Assembly (NCBI RefSeq): GCF_000472785.1
Contig: NZ_AXAL01000006.1
Span: forward strand, 186,208 to 250,207
DNA: 64,000 nt
Reading direction: 5' to 3'
From: Mesorhizobium loti CJ3sym
Lineage (GTDB): Bacteria; Pseudomonadota; Alphaproteobacteria; Rhizobiales; Rhizobiaceae
Part shown: positions 55,440 to 63,948 of the stretch, in pieces
Numbering within the stretch: the stretch's first letter is position 1
Layout of the letters: each line of letters begins with the position of its first letter
Made by a program: the position numbers and the translations under genes
Notes under the pieces: generated by a model
Databases searched by the model: none
The model's input: the letters and a program-made list of their open reading frames with translations, nothing else
What the model was told of the DNA's origin: nothing

Positions 55440-56618
55440 ATGGACAAGCGGATATTCTGGCTTGCGCTCGGATCGTTTGCGATTTCGACCGAAGGCTTCG
55501 TCATCTCCAGCCTTCTGCCCGACATCGCCCGGGATGCCGGCATTTCCATTCCGCTCGCCGGCACGCTGATCACCGCCTTCGCGCTCGCCTATGCGGTCGG
55601 CACGCCGATCCTGGCGACGCTGACCGGCGAATGGGACCGGCGCCGCGTCATCTTGTGGACGCTGGTGTTCTTCGTTGTCGGCAATGTCGTCGCCGCCATG
55701 AGCTCCTCCTTCGAAGTGCTGTTGATCGCGCGCATCATCATGGCACTGTCGTCGGGCCTGTTTGCCGCGACCGCGCAAGGCACGGCGGTGGCGCTGGTCG
55801 ACGATCATCACCGGGCGCGCGCCATTGCCGTCGTCGTCGGCGGCACCACGGTGGCGGTCGCGGTCGGCGCGCCGCTCGGTGCGCTGGTGGCGGCCTTCGC
55901 CGGCTGGCGTGGCACCTTCTATGCCATTGCCGGGCTTGGCGCGCTCGCCGGCGCGATCCTTTGGTACAGGCTGCCGCGCGGCATCGTCGGCACCAAGCTG
56001 CCGCTGAAGCGCAGGCTGGCGGCCGCCATGCGGCCCGGCGTGATGCCGATCCTTCTGACGACATTGCTGGCGCTGACCGGCGCCTTCACCGTCTTTGCCT
56101 ATGTCGCGCCGCTGGCCATAGAGAGCGGCGGCTTAAGCGAAATCGCGCTGCCCGGCATGCTGCTTGCCTTCGGCGTCGGCGCGGTCATCGGTAACATTGC
56201 CGGCGGCCAGGCGGCCGACCGTTTCGGCGCCACCCGCACCGTCGGCTGGTCGCTGACGCTGAGCGCGGCCATGCTGGTGATGCTCTCGGTCATCCCGACC
56301 TTCCTGCCGCAGCATATTGCCGGCCCGGCGCTGATGGCGATGATGGTGCCGTGGGGCATTGTCGGCTGGGCGTTCCCGCCGGCGCAGGCCAGCCGCATCA
56401 TCAGGCTGGCGCCCGATGCCGCCCCGATCGTGCTGTCGCTCAACGGCTCGGCGCTCTATCTCGGCGTGGCGCTGGGCGCGGTGGTCGGCGGTGGCGTGCT
56501 GCGCTACGGCGCGCCAGCCGATCTCGGCCTGGTCGCCGCTGCCTTCCCGTTGATCGGGCTCGGCATCGTGCTGGCCGGGCGGATGCTGGCGCGGCCGGTG
56601 GCCATGCCGGCAGAGTAA
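55440..56618 (+). CDS. MFS transporter, DHA1 drug-efflux/sugar-efflux type
   Basis: The 392-residue protein has about 12 hydrophobic helices. It shows the opening FWLALGSFAISTEGFVISSLLPDIARDAGISI and the cytoplasmic loop TGEWDRRRVI. It resembles AraJ/YdhP-type exporters of the DHA1 group, which expel drugs, arabinose or arabinogalactan-like compounds. ATG 55440 is the conserved start. The divergent ArsR-type gene and the dyad before the start suggest regulated export. The substrate is not identified. Confidence 0.87.
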   Translation: MDKRIFWLALGSFAISTEGFVISSLLPDIARDAGISIPLAGTLITAFALAYAVGTPILATLTGEWDRRRVILWTLVFFVVGNVVAAMSSSFEVLLIARIIMALSSGLFAATAQGTAVALVDDHHRARAIAVVVGGTTVAVAVGAPLGALVAAFAGWRGTFYAIAGLGALAGAILWYRLPRGIVGTKLPLKRRLAAAMRPGVMPILLTTLLALTGAFTVFAYVAPLAIESGGLSEIALPGMLLAFGVGAVIGNIAGGQAADRFGATRTVGWSLTLSAAMLVMLSVIPTFLPQHIAGPALMAMMVPWGIVGWAFPPAQASRIIRLAPDAAPIVLSLNGSALYLGVALGAVVGGGVLRYGAPADLGLVAAAFPLIGLGIVLAGRMLARPVAMPAE

Positions 56619-56651
56619 AACTTCCCCGAGATATGATTGGAGGCCGCCCGT

Positions 56652-57116
56652 TCAGTCGGGAAGAGCGGCCTCTGGCGGTCCATAGTCCAGCGCGGCGACT
56701 TCATCCAGCATGGCGCGCAGGTCGGCAGCCCGTTGCGTGCCGACCATGGTCTCGAAGCGCTGCTGGGCAATGCTCCACAATTTCGTTGCCTCTTCCAGCT
56801 TGGCGAGGCCCTGGCGTGTCAGCCGCACCCGCTTGACGCGGCGATCGTCCTTGTCGGCGAAGGCTTCGACAAAGCCGTCGCGGATCAGCGGCTTCAGCGT
56901 GTGGCCGAGCGCCGACAGATCCATGACCATCGCCTCGGCTATGGTGCCCATCGCCGGCTCGTTGCTGACGTAGATCTGGTAAAGCAGGCCGTATTGCGTG
57001 CCCTTCAGGCCCGAAGGCGAGATCACATCGTCATAGAAGCGGCCGAGCTTGCGCGCGGCACGCCGCAACGTTGCATTGTTGCAAGGGCTGAATCCCGGCA
57101 TCGCAGTCTTGGTCAT
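56652..57116 (-). CDS. MarR-family transcriptional regulator
   Basis: The 154-residue protein has a MarR winged helix (about residues 50-110, TIAEAMVMDLSALGHTLKPLIRDGFVEAFADKDDRRVKRVRLT). Its N-terminal CNNATLRRAARKLGRFYDDVI matches a MarR subgroup with a conserved Cys. ATG 57116 has GAGGAACC upstream. It is divergent from a short-chain dehydrogenase gene, with a 16-base palindrome between them, so it probably represses both and responds to a small aromatic or redox signal. Confidence 0.88.
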   Translation of the reverse strand: MTKTAMPGFSPCNNATLRRAARKLGRFYDDVISPSGLKGTQYGLLYQIYVSNEPAMGTIAEAMVMDLSALGHTLKPLIRDGFVEAFADKDDRRVKRVRLTRQGLAKLEEATKLWSIAQQRFETMVGTQRAADLRAMLDEVAALDYGPPEAALPD

Positions 57117-57189
57117 CACGGTTCCTCGCCGGCAAAAGCGTGCGCCGGCCTGCCGCAGAAATAGTTTCTGTCGCCTCCGTTGACAAGAT

Positions 57190-57230
57190 AGTGGCATATA
57201 CCTATTTCCCTGAAAGTGGCATATGCCACT
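57190..57230. promoter_or_regulatory. MarR operator region (two related sites)
   Basis: AGTGGCATATGCCACT at 57215-57230 is a perfect 16-base palindrome. A related site, AGTGGCATATACCTAT, lies 25 bases away at 57190-57205. Both sit between the divergent MarR and dehydrogenase genes. Confidence 0.8.
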
Positions 57231-57300
57231 AATTAGAAATTGGGCGGCGGGACGAGGGACATCGGCCTGTCTCGCCAGGCAGCAACGAAGGAACAGGACA

Positions 57301-58095
57301 ATGAGCGGACAAACAAACAAGGGCACGGCGGTCGTCACCGGTGCTTCATCGGGCATCGGCGCGGTTTATGCGGACCGGCTGGCAGGGCAGGGTTATGATC
57401 TGGTTCTGGTGGCGCGACGCGCCGACCGGCTCGAGGAGCTGGCCGAGAAGCTGCGCTACGCCTACGACCGCAAGGTCAGCTTCATCACAGCCGATCTTTC
57501 CAACGACGATGATGTGCGCCGTGTCGAGCGGGTGATAGCAGCCGACGACAGCGTGACGCTGCTCGTCAACAATGCCGGACTTGGCGGCGCGCAGGTCGTT
57601 GCAACGGCGGATGCGGACGTGGCCGAGCGCATGATCAAGGTCAATGTCATCGCCTTGACCCGCCTGACCCGTGCAGTATTGCCGGGGTTCTTGGCGCGCA
57701 ACCGGGGCGCCATCGTCAACATCGCCTCGGTGCTTGCCTTCGATACCTCGTTCGGCGGCATCTACAGCGGCACCAAGGCCTATGTCGTCAACTTCACCGA
57801 GGCTCTCCACCGTGAGGTCGCCGGCACCAATGTGAAGGTGCAGGCGGTGCTGCCGGGCGCGACGCGGACCGATTTCTGGGAACTTGCCGGCAGCGACATC
57901 GACCAGCTTCCAAAGGAAATCATCATGAGCGCCGACGACATGGTCGATGCCGCGCTTGTCGGCCTGGCCAAGGGCGAAGCCGTCACCGTGCCGGCGCTTG
58001 TCGATGCGGCCAAGCTGGACGTCTTCCTCGGCGCTCGGCAAGCGTTTTACGGCAGCCTGCACGCCGACAAGCCCGCCGCTCGTTACGGGGTTTGA
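57301..58095 (+). CDS. Short-chain dehydrogenase/reductase
   Basis: The 264-residue protein is a classical SDR with TGASSGIG near residue 15, NNAG near 91 and a catalytic segment S-V-L...YSGTKAY. The first residues of the Rossmann fold suggest NADP(H) use, since a basic RRADR follows the second strand. It reduces or oxidises an unknown carbonyl or alcohol. The divergent MarR gene with its operator probably controls it, as in other inducible oxidoreductases. Confidence 0.9.
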   Translation: MSGQTNKGTAVVTGASSGIGAVYADRLAGQGYDLVLVARRADRLEELAEKLRYAYDRKVSFITADLSNDDDVRRVERVIAADDSVTLLVNNAGLGGAQVVATADADVAERMIKVNVIALTRLTRAVLPGFLARNRGAIVNIASVLAFDTSFGGIYSGTKAYVVNFTEALHREVAGTNVKVQAVLPGATRTDFWELAGSDIDQLPKEIIMSADDMVDAALVGLAKGEAVTVPALVDAAKLDVFLGARQAFYGSLHADKPAARYGV

Positions 58096-58189
58096 GGGGC
58101 CGCCTCTGTCCCCGCTCTGTCGCTGCGCTGTGCACACATCTTTTGTGACTGGCGTGACTGATCAGCGCGGGGCTTGATTGCCACGTGGT

Positions 58190-58350
58190 TCCCCCGATCC
58201 GTCGCCGCTTCGCAGCGCCACCTTTCCCCCTCCGGAGGGAAAGGAAGGGAGCGTTGCTGGACAAGCGTTGACGGCAAAAAGCTTGGCGCCTTTCCTCTAC
58301 CCCGTCGATCGGGGGAGAGGTGTCGAGCGAAGCGCGACGGAGTGGGGGTC
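58190..58350. repeat. Composite inverted repeat block
   Basis: The gap 58096-58412 contains TTTCCCCCTCCGGAGGGAAA and TCTACCCCGTCGATCGGGGGAGA hairpins plus GAGCGAAGCGCGACGGAG. These are like the repeat at 45.2 kb. I see no gene in the gap. Confidence 0.6.
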
Positions 58351-58412
58351 GACCTGCGCAGCATAGGCGCTCTGGTTGCGGCAAGCCCCCCAGGTTCTGC
58401 AAGGCCGACGTT

Positions 58413-59012
58413 TTAATGCGTCCGCCACATCGGGATGATCGACGCCGCCAACACCAGGGCCAGCACGATGTTGAGCGCGCGCCATTGCCTTTCGGTCTTG
58501 AGCAACCGGGCCAGCACCATGCCGGCGACGCACCAGATGGACAGCGAGATGGCGGCGGTGAGGCCGAAAGTCGAGCCGAGCAGCAAAGCGAGTTGTCCCG
58601 GCCCGTCGGCCAATGCGGCGAACGAAGCCGCCGCGCCCAGCCCCATCGCCCAGCCCTTGGGGTTCATCCACTGGATGCCGGCGCCGCCGAGGAAGCTGTT
58701 GGGCTTGGCCATGGTGACATCGAGATTGGGCGGCCCGGCGCGGCCGATCTTGATCGCCAGCCACAGCAGATAGAGCGAGCCGATCACCTTCATCGCCAGT
58801 TGCAGTGAAGGCACCGCGAGCAGCAGGCCGGCGAGTCCCGCCGCCGCTGCACCCGTCACGGTAGCGAGGCCAGCGGCACTGCCGATCATCAGCGGAACCG
58901 ACCGGCGAAAGCCGAACTGCGCGCCCGAGGCGGTCGACAAGGTGGTGGCGATGCCGGGCGTGGCGGTGGCCACGAAGGCAAACAGGATCAGCGGCAGGAT
59001 GGGCTGGAGCAT
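58413..59012 (-). CDS. LysE-family amino-acid exporter
   Basis: The 199-residue membrane protein has about six helices and LysE/RhtB signatures (FAFVATATPGIATTLSTASG near the start, AGIQWMNPKGWAMGLGA at about residue 115). It probably exports an amino acid. ATG 59012 has AAGGAC upstream. It is divergent from a LysR gene starting at 59108, and the space between them has two dyads. This is the common layout of an exporter with an ArgP-like regulator. Confidence 0.85.
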   Translation of the reverse strand: MLQPILPLILFAFVATATPGIATTLSTASGAQFGFRRSVPLMIGSAAGLATVTGAAAAGLAGLLLAVPSLQLAMKVIGSLYLLWLAIKIGRAGPPNLDVTMAKPNSFLGGAGIQWMNPKGWAMGLGAAASFAALADGPGQLALLLGSTFGLTAAISLSIWCVAGMVLARLLKTERQWRALNIVLALVLAASIIPMWRTH

Positions 59013-59052
59013 GGGGCGTCCTTTTTCGGAAGCTCCATGGTAGGCTTGGGCC

Positions 59053-59104
59053 GACATCAGTAAATGCAATGTTTGTGATGTCAGGCATTAGCATCTATAA
59101 TGCT
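59053..59104. promoter_or_regulatory. Divergent LysE-LysR regulatory region with two dyads
   Basis: GACATCA (59053-59059) and TGATGTC (59076-59082) are perfect inverted arms with a 16-base spacer. AGCAT-CTATA-ATGCT (59090-59104) is a second dyad next to the LysR start. Confidence 0.5.
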
Positions 59105-59107
59105 GAT

Positions 59108-59977
59108 ATGATCCGCAATCTCGATACCGCGCTGGTGCGTACCTTCGTGACCGTTGCCGACAAGGCCAGCATGACGGCGGCGGCCAACGCGCTGCATCTG
59201 ACGCAAGGGGCTGTCAGCCAGCAGGTCAAAAGGCTGGAAGAGACGCTTGGCTGCAGCCTGTTCGAGCGCGACCGGCGCGGCTTGCGCCTGACGCGGTCCG
59301 GCGAGCGGCTGTTCGACAAGGCCAGGCGCCTGCTCAGCCTCAATGACGAGATCTGGGCCGAGATGGCGGGCAGTGCTGTCGCCGGCCAGGTGCGGCTCGG
59401 CGTGCCCTACGATCTGGTCGGCACCTTGCTGGCGCCGGTGCTGAAGGCCTATGCGGAAACCTATCCGCAGGTCGAGATCTCGCTGGTCTGCGCCTCGTCG
59501 CCGGAACTGGCCTCCGCCCTTGCGGCCGGCACCATCGACCTTGCTGTGATCGAGGAACGGGTCGGTCCGACATCAGGCGAATGCCTGGCCATTGACCGGC
59601 TGGTCTGGGTTGGCGCCAAAGGCGGAGTCGCGCGCGCCAAGCGGCCGCTGCCGGTATCGATCGTTGCCGACACCTGCGCCTTCCGCCCGGTGGTGCTGTC
59701 GGCGCTCAATGAGCACGGGCTGGAATGGCGCACCGTGTTCGAGAATGGCAACATCGACGCGACGACGGCAACGGTGCGCTCCGATCTCGCCGTCACCGCC
59801 TGGCTCGCTTCGACCGTGCCTCCAGATCTCGACATCTTGCCATCCGAGTCCGGCCTGCCGGCGCTGCCGAATTTTGCCATCAATTTGCATTTGCCCAGGC
59901 ATGGCGTCGGTCCGGCGGCGCAGGAATTCGCGCGGCATATCCGTGATGGGTTGGCGCGGCGGCCACAGGCGGCTTGA
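59108..59977 (+). CDS. LysR-family regulator, divergent from LysE exporter
   Basis: The 289-residue protein has a LysR HTH in residues 1-60 (LDTALVRTFVTVADKASMTAAANALHLTQGAVSQQVKRLE) and a co-inducer domain. ATG 59108 is chosen, since the conserved MIRNLDTALVRTFV begins there. It is divergent from a LysE-type exporter, so it probably senses the exported amino acid and activates the exporter. The gap has two dyads that fit operator sites. Confidence 0.88.
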   Translation: MIRNLDTALVRTFVTVADKASMTAAANALHLTQGAVSQQVKRLEETLGCSLFERDRRGLRLTRSGERLFDKARRLLSLNDEIWAEMAGSAVAGQVRLGVPYDLVGTLLAPVLKAYAETYPQVEISLVCASSPELASALAAGTIDLAVIEERVGPTSGECLAIDRLVWVGAKGGVARAKRPLPVSIVADTCAFRPVVLSALNEHGLEWRTVFENGNIDATTATVRSDLAVTAWLASTVPPDLDILPSESGLPALPNFAINLHLPRHGVGPAAQEFARHIRDGLARRPQAA

Positions 59978-60080
59978 TCACCAGGGTTTCGACTGTCTGC
60001 CGATTTTATTCATTCGATACGCGGTTGCCAGTCCGCTGAAACTCGCCCCGGAAACGAGTACGATTTGGTTAGGCGCGGCT
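59978..60080 (-). pseudogene. N-terminal remnant of an FAD-dependent monooxygenase
   Basis: Reading the minus strand, the frame gives NQIVLVSGASFSGLATAYRM followed by NKIGRQSKPW and a stop. This is the FAD-binding start (GASFSGLATAY-like) of TetX-type flavin monooxygenases, which is normally followed by a second strand and Asp/Glu. Here it is cut off after about 25 residues, and no valid start codon remains at the expected place. It faces the divergent TetR gene at 60194, the usual neighbour of such monooxygenases, so it is probably a deletion remnant. Confidence 0.6.
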
Positions 60081-60193
60081 ACCGCAACGGGAGCGTGCTT
60101 TTGCCTATATTCCATCCGATCGCGTACGTAGGATTTATATGTATCAAATATAATGTTATACTGAGCATATCTATTGAGTTTGGGGACTTGGTA

Positions 60194-60841
60194 ATGCCAA
60201 CCGATCGTCGAACCCGTAAGCGTCTCGTCACACGACAAGCCATCTCCGACGCCGCGACGCGTCTTTTCATTGCGCGCGGCTTCGATGACGTGACGGTGGA
60301 CGAGATCGCGGAGGCAGCCGATGTCGGGCGGATGACGGTGTTCAATCATTTCCCCCGCAAGGAAGACATGTTCTTCGACCGCGACGAAGAAGGCCGCGAG
60401 AAGCTTCTCGCGGCCTTGCGGGAGCGCGACGCAAATGTCGCTCCAATCGAAGCGATACGTCGGCTCGCGCATCGGGTCGCTACGGAAGAGCAGCCTTACA
60501 TACGCTTCTTCCCGGGAAGCCAGAACTTCGTGGAGACCATTGAGAAAAGCCCCACCCTGATTGCCCGGGCGAGGGCAATACGCGACGAACTCGCACAGTT
60601 CGTGGCGGTGGCACTCGCCGATAGCGTCGGCAGGGAACCGGCCGATCCCGACGCTCATCTGGCGGCCAATCTGGTCCTGGCGACATGGACCGTGGCTTTC
60701 ATCCAGGCGCATCGGGTCTACCGAGAGAGCCATGATGCCGAGAAGGCGAAATCCAGCTTTCTCGCGGTGATCGACCGGGGAACAAGAGGCCAGGAATCCG
60801 CCATGGTAGGCACGCCCTACGCGCAGGCAGGTTTGCCTTAG
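60194..60841 (+). CDS. TetR-family regulator
   Basis: The 215-residue protein has a TetR HTH (about residues 15-60, AISDAATRLFIARGFDDVTVDEIAEAADVGRMTVFNHFPRKEDMFF) and a ligand domain that includes LAANLVLATWTVAFIQAHRVY. ATG 60194 is used. Upstream DNA is AT-rich (60121-60190). It faces the flavin-monooxygenase remnant, so the target gene of this regulator seems to be lost, and its present role is unclear. Confidence 0.87.
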   Translation: MPTDRRTRKRLVTRQAISDAATRLFIARGFDDVTVDEIAEAADVGRMTVFNHFPRKEDMFFDRDEEGREKLLAALRERDANVAPIEAIRRLAHRVATEEQPYIRFFPGSQNFVETIEKSPTLIARARAIRDELAQFVAVALADSVGREPADPDAHLAANLVLATWTVAFIQAHRVYRESHDAEKAKSSFLAVIDRGTRGQESAMVGTPYAQAGLP

Positions 60842-60905
60842 AACTGACCACAGTTTCAGCGAGACCGTGCCAAGAAAGTTTTGGGCAAGCGCGCCCATTA
60901 CTGCG

Positions 60906-61748
60906 TCAGTTGTCGGGCTTGGCGCCAAGGCTTTTTGACGAAAACCAGACATCACCAAAGATGGCGGTTGCGGTGCGGTCCGGCGCCTTATCGCTCGTCA
61001 GCCAGATCGAGCGGCTGCGGGTGGCCTGCTCGCGTGTCGGGATCTTCGCTGCAAGATCTATAAGCGAAGCACCGAAGCATGGGATGAACCAGGCGCGCAT
61101 GAACGGATCGCAGGCAAAGCCCTTTTCGGTGCGGGTCACCAGCATTGCGAGCGGGATGCGCTCGGCCGGGCGCCAGGGGAAGATCATACGGCCGCCGGGG
61201 CGCAACGCCTTCAACCATCCGGCCGGAGGGGCGACGACGCCGGCGTTGACATAGATGATGTCAGACGGCGGCAAGGGCGTGGTGACGGCATCGCCATGGA
61301 CGACGGTCGCATTTGGATAGGCTTCGAGATTGTTGCGCGCCAGTTCGGCCAGTCTCTCGTCCAGCTCGAAGGCGGTGACGCTGCCGCCTGGTGAAACCAG
61401 ACTGGCGAGCAAGGCAGTGTAGTAGCCGGTGCCGGCGCCGATATGGGAGACGACCTCACCGGGCTGCGGCGCCAGCTTTCCAATCCATGTGGCGTGCAGG
61501 AACGGCTCGCCATTGTTGATGCCCTTGTCGGCATCGAGCGCCACCAGCACGTTCTGGTAGACATGGGCCGGGTCGGCGCTCGGCGTGGTGATCTTGCCGT
61601 TGCCGGCGACGATCGTCCACGGCCCGGGACCGAGAAAGGTCTCGCGCGGCACGCTGGCGAATACCTCTTCCAGGCGCGGATCGGATGAGGCGGCATTGAC
61701 CGCCATCAGCCGCGCGTAGAATTTCCTGATGTCTTCAATGTTGCTCAT
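60906..61748 (-). CDS. Protein-L-isoaspartate O-methyltransferase-like protein
   Basis: The 280-residue protein has a PCMT-type Rossmann methyltransferase fold with the SAM site VVSHIGAGTGYYTALLASLV and a later DIIYVNAGVVAPP. It starts MSNIEDIRKFYARLMAVNA and includes PRETFLGPGPWTI. It may repair isoaspartyl residues or act on another substrate, because it is longer than classical PCMT at the C-terminus and lacks the usual N-terminal MVxxQI segment. ATG 61748 is used; ATG 61763 is in frame. It is read in the same direction as mntH with a 53-base gap. Confidence 0.8.
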   Translation of the reverse strand: MSNIEDIRKFYARLMAVNAASSDPRLEEVFASVPRETFLGPGPWTIVAGNGKITTPSADPAHVYQNVLVALDADKGINNGEPFLHATWIGKLAPQPGEVVSHIGAGTGYYTALLASLVSPGGSVTAFELDERLAELARNNLEAYPNATVVHGDAVTTPLPPSDIIYVNAGVVAPPAGWLKALRPGGRMIFPWRPAERIPLAMLVTRTEKGFACDPFMRAWFIPCFGASLIDLAAKIPTREQATRSRSIWLTSDKAPDRTATAIFGDVWFSSKSLGAKPDN

Positions 61749-61801
61749 GACGCGAGAGAACATAGCGCTATTTGGCGGTTTGTCTCGCGATCCGGCGGAC
61801 C

Positions 61802-63166
61802 TTAGCCGACCCCGAACATGGTGTCGTAGAGCAGCTTGAAGTTGAGCACGAGGATGATCGCCGCGACCACCCAGGCAAGTGCGGCGACGCCACGTGGAAT
61901 GGCGAGCTTGCCCATCTTCTTTTTGTCGGAGACGAACTGCACCAGCGGCACCACCGCGAAGGGAAGCTGCATCGACAGGACAACCTGGCTGAACACCAGC
62001 AACTGGCCGGTGCCTTTTTCGCCGTAGAGCGCGGTGACCACCACAACCGGGATGATGGCGAGGCCGCGCGTCAGAAGCCGGCGCGCCCAGTTGGGGATGC
62101 GCAGGCGCAGGAACCCTTCCATGATGATCTGACCGGCCAGTGTCGCCGTCACCGTCGAGTTCAGGCCCGATGCCAGCAGCGCCACGGCGAACAGGATCGA
62201 GGCGATGCCGAGGCCCAAGAGCGGCGACAAAAGCTCGAAGGCCTGGCCGATCTCGGCGACATCCTGGTGGCCGGTGTCGTGGAAGGCGACCGCCGCGACG
62301 ATCAAGATGGCGGCATTGACGAACAGCGCCAGCATCAGGGCAATGGTGGAGTCCGTGGTTGCCCATTTGATGGCGTCACGCTTGCCCTTTTCGGTGCGTT
62401 CATAGGCGCGGGTCTGCACGATCGAGGAGTGCAGATAGAGATTGTGCGGCATGACCGTGGCGCCGATGATGCCGATGGCGATGTAGAGCATTGCCGGGTT
62501 GGTGACGATTTCGGACGACGGCACGAACATGGCGTGCAGGATCGTGCCGGCCGGCGGGGCGGCGACGAAGATCTGGATGGCAAAGCAGCTGAAGATGATG
62601 ATCAGAAGCGCGATGACGAAGGCTTCGAGATAGCGGAACCCCTTGTTCATCAAGAGCAGCACGAGGAAGGCGTCGAGCGCGGTGAGCATGGCGCCGCCGA
62701 TCAGCGGAATGCCGAACAGGAGCTGCAGGGCGATCGCGGTGCCGATGACTTCGGCGAGGTCGCAGGCGATGATGGCGAGCTCGCAGGCGATCCACAGCAC
62801 GAAATTGACGGGACGGGGATAGTAGGCGCGGCAGGCCTGGGCGAGATCGCGGCCGGTGGCGATGCCGAGCCTGGCGGCGAGCGCCTGCAGCAGGATCGCC
62901 ATCAGGTTGGACAGCATGATGATGAACAAAAGCGTGTAGCCGAACTGGGCGCCGCCGGCGAGGTCGGTCGCCCAGTTGCCCGGGTCCATATAGCCGACCG
63001 AAACCATGTAGCCTGGTCCCATGAAGGCGATCAGCCGACGGAACCAGACGCCCGAGCTCGGCACCGCGATGGTGGAATTGACTTCGCGCAGGCTGGGCTG
63101 GTCGTCCTCGTCCTGCCTGGCGAACCGCCATGAGGACCTGGGGGCTGAGGCTTCTGCTTCTGACAT
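61802..63166 (-). CDS. mntH: Nramp-family manganese transporter
   Basis: The 454-residue membrane protein has about 11 helices and the Nramp metal-binding motif [12 protein letters not shown] in helix 1, plus [10 protein letters not shown] in helix 6. It imports Mn(II), and possibly Fe(II), with protons. The start is ATG 63166. A candidate MntR box lies at 63219-63242, between 52 and 76 bases upstream, and mntR starts about 235 bases away on the other strand, so Mn-dependent repression is likely. Confidence 0.93.
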   Translation of the reverse strand: MSEAEASAPRSSWRFARQDEDDQPSLREVNSTIAVPSSGVWFRRLIAFMGPGYMVSVGYMDPGNWATDLAGGAQFGYTLLFIIMLSNLMAILLQALAARLGIATGRDLAQACRAYYPRPVNFVLWIACELAIIACDLAEVIGTAIALQLLFGIPLIGGAMLTALDAFLVLLLMNKGFRYLEAFVIALLIIIFSCFAIQIFVAAPPAGTILHAMFVPSSEIVTNPAMLYIAIGIIGATVMPHNLYLHSSIVQTRAYERTEKGKRDAIKWATTDSTIALMLALFVNAAILIVAAVAFHDTGHQDVAEIGQAFELLSPLLGLGIASILFAVALLASGLNSTVTATLAGQIIMEGFLRLRIPNWARRLLTRGLAIIPVVVVTALYGEKGTGQLLVFSQVVLSMQLPFAVVPLVQFVSDKKKMGKLAIPRGVAALAWVVAAIILVLNFKLLYDTMFGVG

Positions 63167-63218
63167 GGAAACGCTTTCCGAGACTTCTGCTGGATATCGA
63201 CAAGCTATGCCACGGCTC

Positions 63219-63242
63219 AACATTATGCAATAGGCTATATTT
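63219..63242. promoter_or_regulatory. Candidate MntR-binding site in front of mntH
   Basis: AACATTATGC-AATA-GGCTATATTT resembles the Nramp/MntR operator described in Enterobacteria (AACATAG...GGCTATGTT), with partial dyad symmetry. It is 53 bases upstream of the mntH start. Confidence 0.6.
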
Positions 63243-63400
63243 CATTGTCGGTGCTTTTTATCTGGCGTGCGGCGGCGGGTGCGAAAGGGGGAATCGGAAA
63301 CGCCGGTTGTGCCTGTGGGGGAATGCAAATAAACGGCCTGAAGAATCAGAGCCCGTGCTATAAAAGCAGCGATGGCTAAACTGCCGAGGAGGAGCGCGCA

Positions 63401-63853
63401 TTGGCGCTGAAGAACAGACCGCTCCCGCGCGAACCACTGCCCGACGCCGATGTCCATTCGGAAGGCTTCCGGCAGCAGCGCCAAGCGCGCCGCAGCGCGC
63501 TGGTCGAGGATTATGTCGAGCTGATCGCCGATCTGATCGAGGACGGCAATGAGGCACGTCAGGTCGATATCGCCGCACGGCTCGGCGTCGCCCAGCCGAC
63601 GGTGGCCAAGATGCTGACCAGGCTGTGCGCCGACGGGCTCGTTTCCAGAAAACCCTATCGCGGCGTGTTCCTGACCGATGCCGGCCGCAAGGTGGCGGAG
63701 GAAAGCCGCATCCGCCACCAGACGGTGGAAGCCTTCTTGCGCTCGCTCGGCGTCAGTGCCGAGACGGCGCGCGTCGATGCCGAGGGCATCGAGCACCACG
63801 TCAGCGCCGAGACGCTGGAGGCGTTCCGCAAGGCGATGACGGCGCCGCGCTGA
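63401..63853 (+). CDS. mntR: Mn-responsive DtxR/MntR-family repressor
   Basis: The 150-residue protein has the DtxR/MntR HTH (about residues 38-90, [39 protein letters not shown]) and a dimerisation/metal-binding region with [18 protein letters not shown] and EGIEHHVS, which supply Glu, His and Asp ligands. It starts with TTG at 63401 after a strong GAGGAGGAG; no ATG fits this frame. It probably represses mntH when Mn(II) is plentiful. Confidence 0.9.
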   Translation: MALKNRPLPREPLPDADVHSEGFRQQRQARRSALVEDYVELIADLIEDGNEARQVDIAARLGVAQPTVAKMLTRLCADGLVSRKPYRGVFLTDAGRKVAEESRIRHQTVEAFLRSLGVSAETARVDAEGIEHHVSAETLEAFRKAMTAPR

Positions 63854-63919
63854 GCTGGCGAGTTTCCTGACCGACGAGCCATCGGAACCGCCTGATGTTA
63901 CGCACGTTGCTTCTGACAT

Positions 63920-63935
63920 CGCGCGATATCGCGCG
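63920..63935. promoter_or_regulatory. Perfect palindrome before the last gene
   Basis: CGCGCGATATCGCGCG is a 16-base perfect palindrome 13 bases before the start of the partial gene at 63949. It may be an operator or only a restriction-like palindrome in GC-rich DNA. Confidence 0.35.
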
Positions 63936-63948
63936 CAGGGAGGAAGCA

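Noticed and set aside
58096..58412. Small open frames in the repeat-filled gap after the SDR gene
   Set aside because: They run through repeats in several frames without ribosome sites and resemble no family.
61772..63133. Rightward frame of about 450 codons opposite mntH
   Set aside because: It is antisense to mntH and rich in His, Asp, Gly and Gln from reversed hydrophobic codons.
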